From: Capsulimonas sp.
Lineage (GTDB): Bacteria > Armatimonadota > Armatimonadia > Armatimonadales > Capsulimonadaceae
Assembly: GCA_025963815.1 (NCBI GenBank)
Contig: JAOQAA010000654.1
Coordinates: forward strand, 1-14,004
Length of the DNA stretch: 14,004 bases
Direction: 5' to 3'
In this document: positions 8,306 through 14,004 of the stretch, piece by piece
Layout: each line of letters starts with the position of its first letter
How positions within the stretch are numbered: the stretch's first letter is position 1
The notes under the pieces: model-generated
The model's database searches: none
What the model saw: only the letters and a program-made list of their open reading frames with translations
What the model was told of the DNA's origin: nothing
Translations under genes and position numbers: made by a program

Positions 8306-8884
8306 ATGATCACCAAAGATGAAGCCATTGCGATTGCGACGAAATACATCGATGCACAAAGCGCCGCCCTAAAGGATGATGTATTTGTCATCAATGACCA
8401 ATGGATGATTGAAAAATCGTATGCCTGGGTCTTCTCCTACACCACTCGCCGCCATTTGGAGACAGGTGACATGCGATATGCATTGGTGGGTCCCGGCCCG
8501 CTCATGGTCATTCGAGACACCGGAAAACTGCTCGTATTTGGCTCCGGCGTTAATATCGAACTAGTTTTCCGAGCATTTGAGTTAGGCTTCCAATCCGAAA
8601 AAGCCGATGTCACTATTACCCACGTCTCCAATATTCGGCAAACAGCGCTTCTGCTCCAACGGATAAGACTTGGATACATTCAGATAGAGTTAGAATACGG
8701 AATCCACTGGCCGACTCGGCATTACTACAGCTTGAAAGAAATCGAAACGATGCTGCAATCGCTGCCTGTCACGTTTCCCGAAATCAACACGATCTACTTT
8801 TACGAAACGCTGTACGAAATGCGAGCGAGCAGCTATTGCCGTTATGACATCAAGAACACGCCGGCGGATTCCGTATCCCCTTAG
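8306..8884 (+). CDS. Imm35/YrhB-like small protein
   Basis: This is a 192-residue soluble protein with no signal peptide or membrane segment. Residues 1-95 match the pattern of the Imm35 (YrhB-type, PF15567) family: an N-terminal helix (MITKDEAIAIATKYID), an aromatic strand (SYAWVFSYTTRRHLETGD), a glycine-proline turn (VGPGPLMVIRDTGKLLVFGSG) and an acidic helix. Residues 100-192 are an extension I do not recognise (LEYGIHWPTRHYYSLKEIETMLQ). Imm35 members are annotated as immunity proteins of polymorphic toxins, but many are orphans, and no toxin gene is in view. The start lies four bases after the transglutaminase stop, suggesting coupling, with only a weak ribosome site. Base use is more A/T-rich than neighbours, hinting at separate acquisition. 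Its stop overlaps the stop of the opposite-strand gene by four bases. Confidence 0.75.
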   Translation: MITKDEAIAIATKYIDAQSAALKDDVFVINDQWMIEKSYAWVFSYTTRRHLETGDMRYALVGPGPLMVIRDTGKLLVFGSGVNIELVFRAFELGFQSEKADVTITHVSNIRQTALLLQRIRLGYIQIELEYGIHWPTRHYYSLKEIETMLQSLPVTFPEINTIYFYETLYEMRASSYCRYDIKNTPADSVSP

Positions 8885-9558
8885 CCATGCGCTCGGCTGC
8901 TGCGACCGGCGAGCGATAAGCGAACCCGGCTCACCAGCCATGCGACGAGAAGCTGAAGCGCGTAGCCACAGACCATTGTGACGCCCATCAATATGTACGA
9001 CGAAAGCGATATCTCTTGACGCTGATGCGCCAGGGTAAGTGAGATTATCACGAGAAAGGTCGCAAACAGCAGCATTTTGATGGCCATTGCCGTCGCCAGT
9101 CCCGAAACAGCCTGACGCGGGAACATCGCGCTTAACACGGCGACAATCACCAGGGAGTTGGCGACGCCCCATACCGCCATTCTCGCCGCGTGAGCGCTGC
9201 TGGGAACGACGGCCGCGATATGCCCATTTGCCAAAGCGCCCAAAAGCAACGGAAGCAAGTCCAGCAGATAGCCGCTTGTCAGATAACCGACCACAACTGT
9301 CCAGAAAGTACGCTGCGATTTTGCTCGCTCCCGTCGCCACGCCGACATCGCTTCACTCGCCACAACCTCAGACGCGCCAAACTGGCTTAACGTATTTCGT
9401 ACGGCGTCTTCCTCGGAGACCCCACGCTCCACGTCTGCGGCGACCGCGTCCCGAAGATGCACGCGCATTTCCCGCAGTTCTTCCTCGCGGCGGGACACAG
9501 GCATTCCACTCAGGTGAGTGGACACGGCTGTCAGATATTCTTGCAAAAGTTTATGCAT
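8881..9558 (-). CDS. HAAS-domain (DUF1700-like) four-helix membrane protein, second in padR operon
   Basis: The protein has 225 residues. The N-terminal 75 form a HAAS-type helical domain (MHKLLQEYLTAVSTHL, SRREEELREMRVHLRDAV, EEDAVRNTLSQFGASEVVASEAM). This domain is typically found next to PadR regulators and on permeases or membrane sensors. Four hydrophobic helices follow (roughly 89-117, 126-147, 152-177, 184-212). It ends with a basic tail. AGGAG at 9566-9570 (complement of CTCCT) lies seven bases before the start, and the gene follows its paralogue by 15 nt. Its biochemical activity is unknown. The family link suggests a membrane component controlled by, or signalling to, the PadR protein. 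Confidence 0.85.
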   Translation of the reverse strand: MHKLLQEYLTAVSTHLSGMPVSRREEELREMRVHLRDAVAADVERGVSEEDAVRNTLSQFGASEVVASEAMSAWRRERAKSQRTFWTVVVGYLTSGYLLDLLPLLLGALANGHIAAVVPSSAHAARMAVWGVANSLVIVAVLSAMFPRQAVSGLATAMAIKMLLFATFLVIISLTLAHQRQEISLSSYILMGVTMVCGYALQLLVAWLVSRVRLSLAGRSSRAHG

Positions 9559-9573
9559 TGTTGATCTCCTATA

Positions 9574-10260
9574 TCACGCTAAACGATGCGCGAAAGATGC
9601 GCCATTGAACCCGGACTGACGCAAACGCCCGCCAAACCAGGCCGCCATCAGCAAAAAAACATTCCCGTAAATATCCGATAAACCCAGCGTTGGAAAGAGG
9701 ACCATGAAGGGGTCAGGAGGCGGGGCTGAGCCGAGGTATCTTGCAGTTGACATTGCGCCTAAGAACCAGCAGCACGCCACCGCGCACATTCCCGCGCCGA
9801 TCCCCGCCGTGCCTCGCTTTGGAAATGCGATTCCTAATCCGAATCCCACCGTCAGATAACACAGAGGCGACCACCAGAACGCGCCGACCGTATAGTAGGC
9901 GTCGGACAAAGGGCCATAGGATGGAAGTTTTGCAAAGTAGGAGAAGAACAAAGGATAATGGCTTAAGATGAGCTGACAAGCCAGATAACATCCCAGCGCT
10001 CTCCAGAAACTGCGGCGAGCGGTCTCCTCATCCCGAACCCAAGCTCCCATTAACTCCTGCGCGACATCGCCTGGCGATCCGAAATGACTGAGAACGACGT
10101 GAGCAGCCTTTTCCTGGGAAATGTCCGGGCGCTCATTCGCCAACATAGCGTCCTGCAAATGCGCTCTCAGCTCTCGCAGCTCTTCCACGCGCCGTTGGAA
10201 GGGCATGTCCAACAGACGCGCGTAGACTTCTTCCAGGTACTCTTCAAGCAGGCTGTGCAT
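9574..10260 (-). CDS. HAAS-domain (DUF1700-like) four-helix membrane protein, first after padR
   Basis: This 228-residue paralogue of the following gene has an N-terminal HAAS domain (MHSLLEEYLEEVYARLLDMPFQRRVEELRELRAHLQDAM, then VVLSHFGSPGDVAQELMGAW). Four hydrophobic segments follow (FWRALGCYLACQLILSHYPLFF, FWWSPLCYLTVGFGLGIAF, GIGAGMCAVACCWFLGAM and a C-terminal one). The two proteins share the domain order closely, but the membrane parts are diverged. The start lies inside the last 17 bases of padR, with GGGAGG at 10268-10273 seven bases upstream, so translation is probably coupled to padR. No catalytic motif is seen. A membrane sensor or permease-accessory role is inferred from the family only. 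Confidence 0.85.
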   Translation of the reverse strand: MHSLLEEYLEEVYARLLDMPFQRRVEELRELRAHLQDAMLANERPDISQEKAAHVVLSHFGSPGDVAQELMGAWVRDEETARRSFWRALGCYLACQLILSHYPLFFSYFAKLPSYGPLSDAYYTVGAFWWSPLCYLTVGFGLGIAFPKRGTAGIGAGMCAVACCWFLGAMSTARYLGSAPPPDPFMVLFPTLGLSDIYGNVFLLMAAWFGGRLRQSGFNGASFAHRLA

Positions 10261-10585
10261 CGCCGATCCTCCCTAGCACCGTGTGTATCACCGTGGCGTA
10301 GTCGCGCAGTTCCTGCGTGCGCCGAACCATCTCTTTGCGGCCCGCTTCCGTGAGAGTATAAACTTTGCGGTCCGCGCCTTTGGGCTGCGGCGCCCACTCG
10401 CCCACGATCAGGCCGTCCTGCTCCAGCACGCGCAGGGCTGGGTACAGCGAGCCTTCCCGCATGCGCAGAGCCTGATCGCTGAGCAGCTCTACCTCCCGAG
10501 CGATGGCGTATCCATAGGATGGGCCTTTGCTGAGCACAGCAAGGACCAAGGCCGGCAAGTCCCCGTTTGACAATTCACGCCCCAT
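10244..10585 (-). CDS. PadR-family transcriptional repressor
   Basis: This 113-residue winged-helix regulator has family hallmarks: LPALVLAVLSKGPSYGYAIAREVE (helix 1-2), MREGSLYPALRVLEQDGLI (recognition helix) and KVYTLTEAGRKEM (wing and following helix). The length matches the short PadR-s1 subclass, which dimerises through the C-terminal helix. It heads an operon with two HAAS membrane proteins, a pairing known in several phyla. GGAGG (complement of 10592-10596) is six bases from the ATG. A near-consensus promoter and an ATGTA/TACAT palindrome over its -10 box point to autorepression. The inducing ligand is not evident. Confidence 0.92.
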   Translation of the reverse strand: MGRELSNGDLPALVLAVLSKGPSYGYAIAREVELLSDQALRMREGSLYPALRVLEQDGLIVGEWAPQPKGADRKVYTLTEAGRKEMVRRTQELRDYATVIHTVLGRIGDAQPA

Positions 10586-10601
10586 AAGATGCCTCCAAAT
10601 T

Positions 10602-10622
10602 CTATGTACATATTATACATAG
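10602..10622. promoter_or_regulatory. Probable PadR operator (palindrome over the -10)
   Basis: Arms CTATGTA (10602-10608) and TACATAG (10616-10622) form a 7-bp inverted repeat around a 7-base centre. The ATGT...ACAT core resembles known PadR-family sites, although here nine rather than eight bases separate the two tetramers. It fully covers the -10 hexamer of the padR promoter, so a bound dimer should block RNA polymerase. Confidence 0.72.
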
Positions 10623-10640
10623 ATTCTAAGGGTATGTCAA
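10612..10640 (-). promoter_or_regulatory. Sigma-70-type promoter for padR-HAAS operon
   Basis: On the minus strand there is a perfect -35 TTGACA (10635-10640), a 17-base spacer and a perfect -10 TATAAT (10612-10617). It drives transcription toward padR with a leader of about 20 bases. Upstream of the -35, CTATTT-CT-AAATAG (10642-10655) is an A/T-rich inverted repeat that could act as an UP-like element. Confidence 0.88.
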
Positions 10641-10655
10641 GCTATTTCTAAATAG

Positions 10656-10671
10656 TGCGAATATTTTCGCA
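10656..10671. promoter_or_regulatory. BlaI-type operator, upstream copy
   Basis: The site TGCGAATATTTTCGCA has 6-bp inverted arms TGCGAA/TTCGCA around four bases. It is the exact reverse complement of the site at 10699-10714, and the two centres are 43 bp apart. It lies between the divergent -35 boxes of padR and blaI, so it may influence both promoters. Confidence 0.75.
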
Positions 10672-10678
10672 GAAAGAC

Positions 10679-10707
10679 TTGACAATCAGACGCAAGTGTG
10701 CGAAAAT
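10679..10707 (+). promoter_or_regulatory. Promoter for blaI-blaR1-like operon
   Basis: A perfect -35 TTGACA lies at 10679-10684, between the two TGCGAA operators. After 17 bases comes GAAAAT (10702-10707), a 4/6 match to the -10 consensus, preceded by an extended-type TGC (10699-10701). The weak -10 is embedded in the operator, as expected for a tightly repressed promoter. Confidence 0.68.
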
Positions 10708-10714
10708 ATTCGCA
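10699..10714. promoter_or_regulatory. BlaI-type operator over the blaI -10
   Basis: The site TGCGAAAATATTCGCA is the reverse complement of the upstream copy. It overlays the -10 region and the start of the leader of the BlaI-type gene, and ends 13 bases before its ATG. The position suits autorepression by the encoded repressor. Confidence 0.77.
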
Positions 10715-10727
10715 TAAGGAATTTCCA

Positions 10728-11132
10728 ATGACCAATCCTCTGACACATCGCCTGAGCCGCCGCGAGCGGCAGATCATGGACGCCATTTACGCGCTGGGAC
10801 AGGCGTCGGCCAATGACGTGCTGGAGCGGATGGAAGACCCGCCGAGCTATTCATCCGTGCGCAAGCTGCTGGCGATCCTGGAGGAGAAGGGGCACCTGCG
10901 CCACGTTCAGGATAAGCAGAAGTATGTGTATCTGCCGACCCAGCCGCGACAGAACGCCGCGCGGTCGGCGATCAAGCAGGTGCTGCAAACGTTCTTCGGC
11001 GGCAATGTGGAGACAGCAGTCGCAACGCTGTTTTCCGAGGCCGATATGGAATTGACAGACGAACAAGCCGCACGCCTTTCCGCGCTGATCGACGAGGCGA
11101 CAGGACGCGAGACCGAGGAGCCAAACCCATGA
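10728..11132 (+). CDS. BlaI/MecI-type repressor
   Basis: This 134-residue winged-helix repressor (PF03965 type) starts MTNPLTHRLSRRERQIMDAIYALGQASANDVLERM. The recognition helix is PSYSSVRKLLAILEEKGHL, followed by the wing HVQDKQKYVYLP. The C-terminal part (SAIKQVLQTFFGGNVETAVATLF) is the dimerisation region, where the M56 partner normally cleaves. I start it at the ATG 10728 because AAGGAA at 10716-10721 lies six bases upstream. An in-frame GTG at 10698 lies inside the promoter and operator and cannot be the start. The last codons overlap the M56 gene by ATGA (11129-11132), so the two are translationally coupled. The operators indicate autoregulation. Confidence 0.93.
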   Translation: MTNPLTHRLSRRERQIMDAIYALGQASANDVLERMEDPPSYSSVRKLLAILEEKGHLRHVQDKQKYVYLPTQPRQNAARSAIKQVLQTFFGGNVETAVATLFSEADMELTDEQAARLSALIDEATGRETEEPNP

Positions 11133-13732
11133 CGCCCTTGCAGCATATTCTGATATTCTCATGGCTGGACGCCGCCATCAAAGCAACTCTTCTTCTCATA
11201 TTGACGACACTGGTTGCAGGCGCCGCGCGGCGAGCGTCCGCTTCGACCCGGCATTTGATTTGGACGGTTGGCTTGATGGCCTCACTGGCAATTCCGATGC
11301 TGTCGATGTCGCTCCCGCATTGGAACGCCAGCATCGCAGCCTCGTCGCCGCTGAACCGGCTGGCGACGCCGTCCGAGACACAAAATGCTGCGGCGACGAT
11401 TGCAGGCCCAGCCTTTTCTCCGCTCACAGCGCCGGGGGCCATTGGCGCGCAAACACCGCCCGCAGCTTCGAATACGGCGCCCCCCAGCCTGGCGGCTTCG
11501 GAAGCGCCAGCAATGGCCGCCCCAGCGGCGGCTCCGGCAGACACGAAATTATGGCCCTGGATCGCCAGCGCGATTTGGGCTGGCGGCGCCATTCTCATGC
11601 TCAGTCGATTGACCCTTTCTCTCTGGGCCGTGCGCCGTATGAAAGGCGCCAGCACGGTTGTGACTTCGGATGCGCTGGCTGGCGCCGCACAGCGCGCTGC
11701 ACAGACAATCCCGACAGTGTTTGACGTTGAGATTCGCCAGGCTACGGACGCTGGTCAGGTGTGCGTCCCCATTACCTGGGGCGCGCGGCGCCCGGTGATC
11801 CTGCTGCCGACTGCGGCGACGCAGTGGCCGCAAGAGCGCGTCCTGGCGGCCCTGCTGCACGAGCGGGCGCACATCCACCGCTGGGATTGGTCGACCTTGA
11901 TGCTGGCGCAGATCATCTGCGCCGTTTACTGGTTCCACCCACTGGCATGGCTCTGCGCTCGGAAGATGCGCGAGGGGAGTGAAACCGCTTGCGATGACTT
12001 GGTTGTTCTTTCGGGAATGCCCGCCGCCGATTATGCGCGGCAGCTTTTGGAGGTAGCACGTATGGCTCGAACGAACGAACGGATGGGAATGGGCGCGGTG
12101 GCGATGGCGCAAACGACGGGAGTAGAGGGACGCCTGCGGACGGTGTTGGCCTCGGGATTGGCGCGCCGCCCGATGACGCTTCGATGGGCAATCGCCGCCG
12201 CCGCCGTCTCGCTGCTGATCGCCGTCCCGCTCGCGGCCATGCGACTGAAGACAAAGACGCTCGTGGAAACAAGACATTTTTCCAGTAGTGGCGTCATCGA
12301 ACTCCTGGGCGTTTCCATCGATCGTCCCAGGGCGACATCTCTATTTGAACGGACGGGCGGAAACCTCTGGTGGAGCCACGACGGGACCTCAATCACCCGC
12401 CCACCGGTAGTCGGCGAAGCCCATATCAAGGAATGGCCGGGATATCAGGATCGACAATTTGTCTTCCACCCTGTTGGCGCAAGCCCAGACGACAAGTTCC
12501 TGCTCACCGCGCCCGGCGCGAATGAGTCAGCCCTGTGGAAGAGTGGAAAGGAGCAGGACCAGATCTACTACGGGATCATCGCCAGCTTCCCCAACGATGT
12601 CCGAACGACCGATATCCGAGTGCGTGTCGCCAGCGGCCCCTGGCGCACCGTCACCTCTGTCCCAGCAGTCGACGGAGGCGTACGCTCCGTCACTGTGGGA
12701 GGCGTCAAAGCTCGGGTCGAATTCATGTCGAATTACACTGAGAATGCTCAGGCAATGAGTTGTTACGAAATCGACGACGTGAAGAACGAGGATACGCGCG
12801 TCATTGCGATCGACGATCATGGCAAGACCGTATCCGGGAAACTCTTCGATACCGACCTCAACCACCCCCTCGACCTGGGTGATGGACGTAACCATCCACG
12901 CTACGACTTCACCCTGCAAAACGGCGTCATCCTGAAGCAGCTGCAGTTCCAAACGCGGCCCTACCGATGGCTGCAATTCTCAGGCATCGCCCTCAAGCCG
13001 GCCGACGCCAAAGCCGCCGCTCCCCTCGCACCTCCCAATACGCGCGAGGCGAAGGCGCTCACGCAAATGGCGCACGCACGCCTCCTTGCAAAGAACGGCA
13101 CTTACAGCTCCGGAATCACCGAGCTGCGACGGGCCGTACAGATCGATCCGAACAATGCCGAAGCGTATTCCCTACTCGCTGCATTTCTGTATTACTCGAA
13201 CTCAAAACAAATCGGAAATTCGATGATGCAAAGGAAAGGCACACCGGCCCAGCGCAAAGATGGGATTCATCAGATGCAGATCGCGGTCCGACTCAAGCCG
13301 GAGGATGCTCAATACCGCAACATACTGGCGACGTATCTCGCCGATAACCATCAGTATAGGGAGGCAGCTGTTCAGCTAAAGTACGAACGGCATTTGCTAA
13401 AAACTCAGCCCGTGGTCCAGGGATGGGCCGGAGAGACGTACACGGCCGAAGAAAGAGCACGGGTTCTTTCCTATAATCAATCCCAATTGGGGGACAGTCT
13501 GCTCGCGGCGCGAGATTACAAGGCGGCGGCCGCCGCATATGAACAAGCGCTCAAGCTCCCGGAACCTGGCTTTAACGTGATGTTCAACTACGGCGCCGCC
13601 CTCAATGGAATCGGCCGGCGCGGGGACGCGCGCGCCGCTTGGCGAAAATTGATTCACATCGCTGGAATTGCTGGGCTTGGGCAAACCGACTATCCAATGG
13701 AAGCCAAGGAGATGCTAAAACGATATCCCTAG
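11129..13732 (+). CDS. M56 (BlaR1/MecR1-type) membrane metalloprotease with C-terminal TPR repeats
   Basis: The protein has 867 residues. It shows hydrophobic helices at about 6-30, 41-60 and 141-168, with an Ala/Pro-rich linker (about 85-140) between the second and third. The M56 zinc motif is HERAH at 244-248, with the downstream ETACD at 285-289 supplying the glutamate ligand. A fourth helix lies at about 353-371. Family members degrade the partner BlaI repressor after an extracytoplasmic signal. Here residues 375-630 form an unrecognised, probably periplasmic region. Residues about 640-867 contain three or more TPR-like units (for example GITELRRAVQIDPNNAEAYSLLAAFLYYS). There is no penicillin-binding SxxK sensor domain, so beta-lactam sensing is unlikely. 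The start overlaps blaI by ATGA. No strong terminator immediately follows. Confidence 0.9.
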   Translation: MTPLQHILIFSWLDAAIKATLLLILTTLVAGAARRASASTRHLIWTVGLMASLAIPMLSMSLPHWNASIAASSPLNRLATPSETQNAAATIAGPAFSPLTAPGAIGAQTPPAASNTAPPSLAASEAPAMAAPAAAPADTKLWPWIASAIWAGGAILMLSRLTLSLWAVRRMKGASTVVTSDALAGAAQRAAQTIPTVFDVEIRQATDAGQVCVPITWGARRPVILLPTAATQWPQERVLAALLHERAHIHRWDWSTLMLAQIICAVYWFHPLAWLCARKMREGSETACDDLVVLSGMPAADYARQLLEVARMARTNERMGMGAVAMAQTTGVEGRLRTVLASGLARRPMTLRWAIAAAAVSLLIAVPLAAMRLKTKTLVETRHFSSSGVIELLGVSIDRPRATSLFERTGGNLWWSHDGTSITRPPVVGEAHIKEWPGYQDRQFVFHPVGASPDDKFLLTAPGANESALWKSGKEQDQIYYGIIASFPNDVRTTDIRVRVASGPWRTVTSVPAVDGGVRSVTVGGVKARVEFMSNYTENAQAMSCYEIDDVKNEDTRVIAIDDHGKTVSGKLFDTDLNHPLDLGDGRNHPRYDFTLQNGVILKQLQFQTRPYRWLQFSGIALKPADAKAAAPLAPPNTREAKALTQMAHARLLAKNGTYSSGITELRRAVQIDPNNAEAYSLLAAFLYYSNSKQIGNSMMQRKGTPAQRKDGIHQMQIAVRLKPEDAQYRNILATYLADNHQYREAAVQLKYERHLLKTQPVVQGWAGETYTAEERARVLSYNQSQLGDSLLAARDYKAAAAAYEQALKLPEPGFNVMFNYGAALNGIGRRGDARAAWRKLIHIAGIAGLGQTDYPMEAKEMLKRYP

Positions 13733-13758
13733 ACTTTTTAGAGATGTCTTGACAAGAC

Positions 13759-13775
13759 TGCTAATAAAATTAACA
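13759..13775. promoter_or_regulatory. Operator O1 upstream of second BlaI-type gene
   Basis: The site TGCTAATAAAATTAACA is an imperfect 6-5-6 palindrome upstream of the -35 box. Its first 15 bases are exactly repeated in inverted orientation at 13828-13842. Confidence 0.62.
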
Positions 13776-13782
13776 CAAACTC

Positions 13783-13811
13783 TTGACAAGCAAACGGCTC
13801 TGTGCTAATAT
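13783..13811 (+). promoter_or_regulatory. Promoter for second BlaI-type gene
   Basis: A perfect -35 TTGACA lies at 13783-13788. A 17-base spacer leads to TAATAT (13806-13811), preceded by an extended -10 TGC at 13803-13805. The -10 lies inside O2. A second TTGACA at 13749-13754 sits in the same decamer TCTTGACAAG but has no good -10 partner. Confidence 0.7.
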
Positions 13812-13829
13812 TGTTAGCACAGAGCCGTT
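13793..13829. promoter_or_regulatory. Long inverted repeat holding operator O2 (and possible upstream terminator)
   Basis: Arms AACGGCTCTGTGCTAA (13793-13808) and TTAGCACAGAGCCGTT (13814-13829) pair perfectly over 16 bases, with a 5-base loop TATTG. The core TGCTAA-N5-TTAGCA (13803-13819) is the best operator of the set and covers the -10 box. Downstream TTAATTTTATT could let the RNA hairpin act as an intrinsic terminator for read-through from the M56 gene. The T-tract is interrupted, so this is uncertain. Confidence 0.75.
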
Positions 13830-13842
13830 AATTTTATTAGCA
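13826..13842. promoter_or_regulatory. Operator O3 in the leader of second BlaI-type gene
   Basis: The site CGTTAATTTTATTAGCA is a third 6-5-6 element, overlapping the right arm of the long repeat. It would lie in the transcribed leader, 19 bases before the GTG start, acting as a roadblock or cooperative site. Confidence 0.55.
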
Positions 13843-13861
13843 CTTGCCGGGAGACGACGAA

Positions 13862-14004
13862 GTGAACAAAGTATTACCGCACCGACTGGGCCGCCGCGAG
13901 CGCCAGATTATGGATATTCTCTATGCGCGCGGCGCATCGTCCGTCACGGAGGTGATGGAGGCCATGCCCGACGCGCCGAGTTACTCCGCCGTACGGACGT
14001 TTCT
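13862..14004 (+). CDS. Second BlaI/MecI-type repressor (3' end outside window)
   Basis: Only the first 47 codons are visible. They read MNKVLPHRLGRRERQIMDILYARG (initiator GTG read as Met), continuing into a helix ending EAMPDAPSYSAVRTF. This closely parallels the first BlaI-type protein (HRLSRRERQIMDAIYALG, PSYSSVRKLL), so the DNA-binding domain is present. The GTG start at 13862 has GGGAG at 13849-13853, eight bases upstream. It follows the M56 gene by 129 nt and has its own promoter and operators. An M56 partner probably lies just beyond the window by analogy. Confidence 0.9.
   Translation, partial: MNKVLPHRLGRRERQIMDILYARGASSVTEVMEAMPDAPSYSAVRTF

Noticed and set aside
10698..10727. GTG start giving a ten-residue extension of the first BlaI
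   Set aside because: This GTG sits within the -10 and operator region and would lie upstream of or at the transcript start. AAGGAA and ATG at 10728 fit better.
10972..12277. Long antisense open frames opposite blaI and the M56 gene
   Set aside because: They are low-complexity, Arg/Ala/Pro-rich translations produced by high G+C and the strong coding bias of the opposite strand, with no ribosome sites or family motifs.
10728..13732. Beta-lactam resistance operon
   Set aside because: The BlaI/M56 pair is present, but there is no beta-lactamase or PBP gene and no penicillin-binding sensor domain on the M56 protein.
13733..13756. Intrinsic terminator right after the M56 gene
   Set aside because: CTAGACTTTTTAGAG can form only a short, weak stem. 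The stronger hairpin at 13793-13829 is the better candidate.
13759..13842. CRISPR or transposon terminal repeats
   Set aside because: The repeats are few, palindromic, and centred on a promoter. There is no spacer array, transposase or target-site duplication.

Overview
The window is about 60% G+C by eye, densely coded, and appears to be bacterial chromosome from an environmental organism. It contains BlaI/M56 regulator-peptidase genes, a PadR/HAAS operon, a Sec-exported thioredoxin and a transglutaminase-like protein. That mix is typical of large-genome soil lineages such as Armatimonadota, Acidobacteriota or Planctomycetota. Armatimonadota is my weak first guess; no rRNA or other phylogenetic marker is present. 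No tRNA, rRNA, CRISPR array, insertion sequence or integrase was seen. No stretch over about 300 bases lacks a gene; the longest gaps are near 6078-6192, 10586-10727 and 13733-13861.

Left block (1-8884, all + strand): three tandem paralogous multi-pass membrane proteins, the first cut by the window edge. Next comes a secreted TlpA-like thioredoxin gene broken by a one-base frameshift exactly at its CGPC active site. It is followed by a large secreted transglutaminase-like protein with an intact Cys-His-Asp triad, and by a small Imm35/YrhB-like protein. Short gaps (4 to about 115 nt) suggest one or a few transcripts devoted to the cell envelope.

Middle block (8881-10585, - strand): a PadR repressor overlaps the first of two HAAS-domain (DUF1700-like) four-helix membrane proteins. 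A textbook sigma-70 promoter (TTGACA, 17 bp, TATAAT) and an ATGTA/TACAT palindrome covering the -10 box drive and probably autoregulate this operon. It converges on the Imm35-like gene with a 4-base stop-codon overlap.

Right block (10656-14004, + strand): divergent from padR is a BlaI-type repressor, coupled by an ATGA overlap to an M56 (BlaR1-type) membrane metalloprotease. The C-terminus of this protease carries TPR repeats instead of a penicillin-binding sensor domain. A second BlaI-type gene begins at 13862 behind its own promoter and runs off the window. Each blaI gene has its own operator family: TGCGAA-N4-TTCGCA upstream of the first, and TGCTAA-N5-TTAGCA-like upstream of the second. 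In both, one operator lies upstream of the -35 and one lies over the -10. The region therefore looks like two parallel, self-repressing, proteolysis-relieved signalling modules beside a PadR-controlled membrane operon.

The most unusual items are the TPR-fused M56 receptor, the two differently coded but similarly laid-out BlaI operator regions, the shared PadR/BlaI divergent promoter region, the tandem membrane-protein triplication, and the frameshift inside the CGPC motif.
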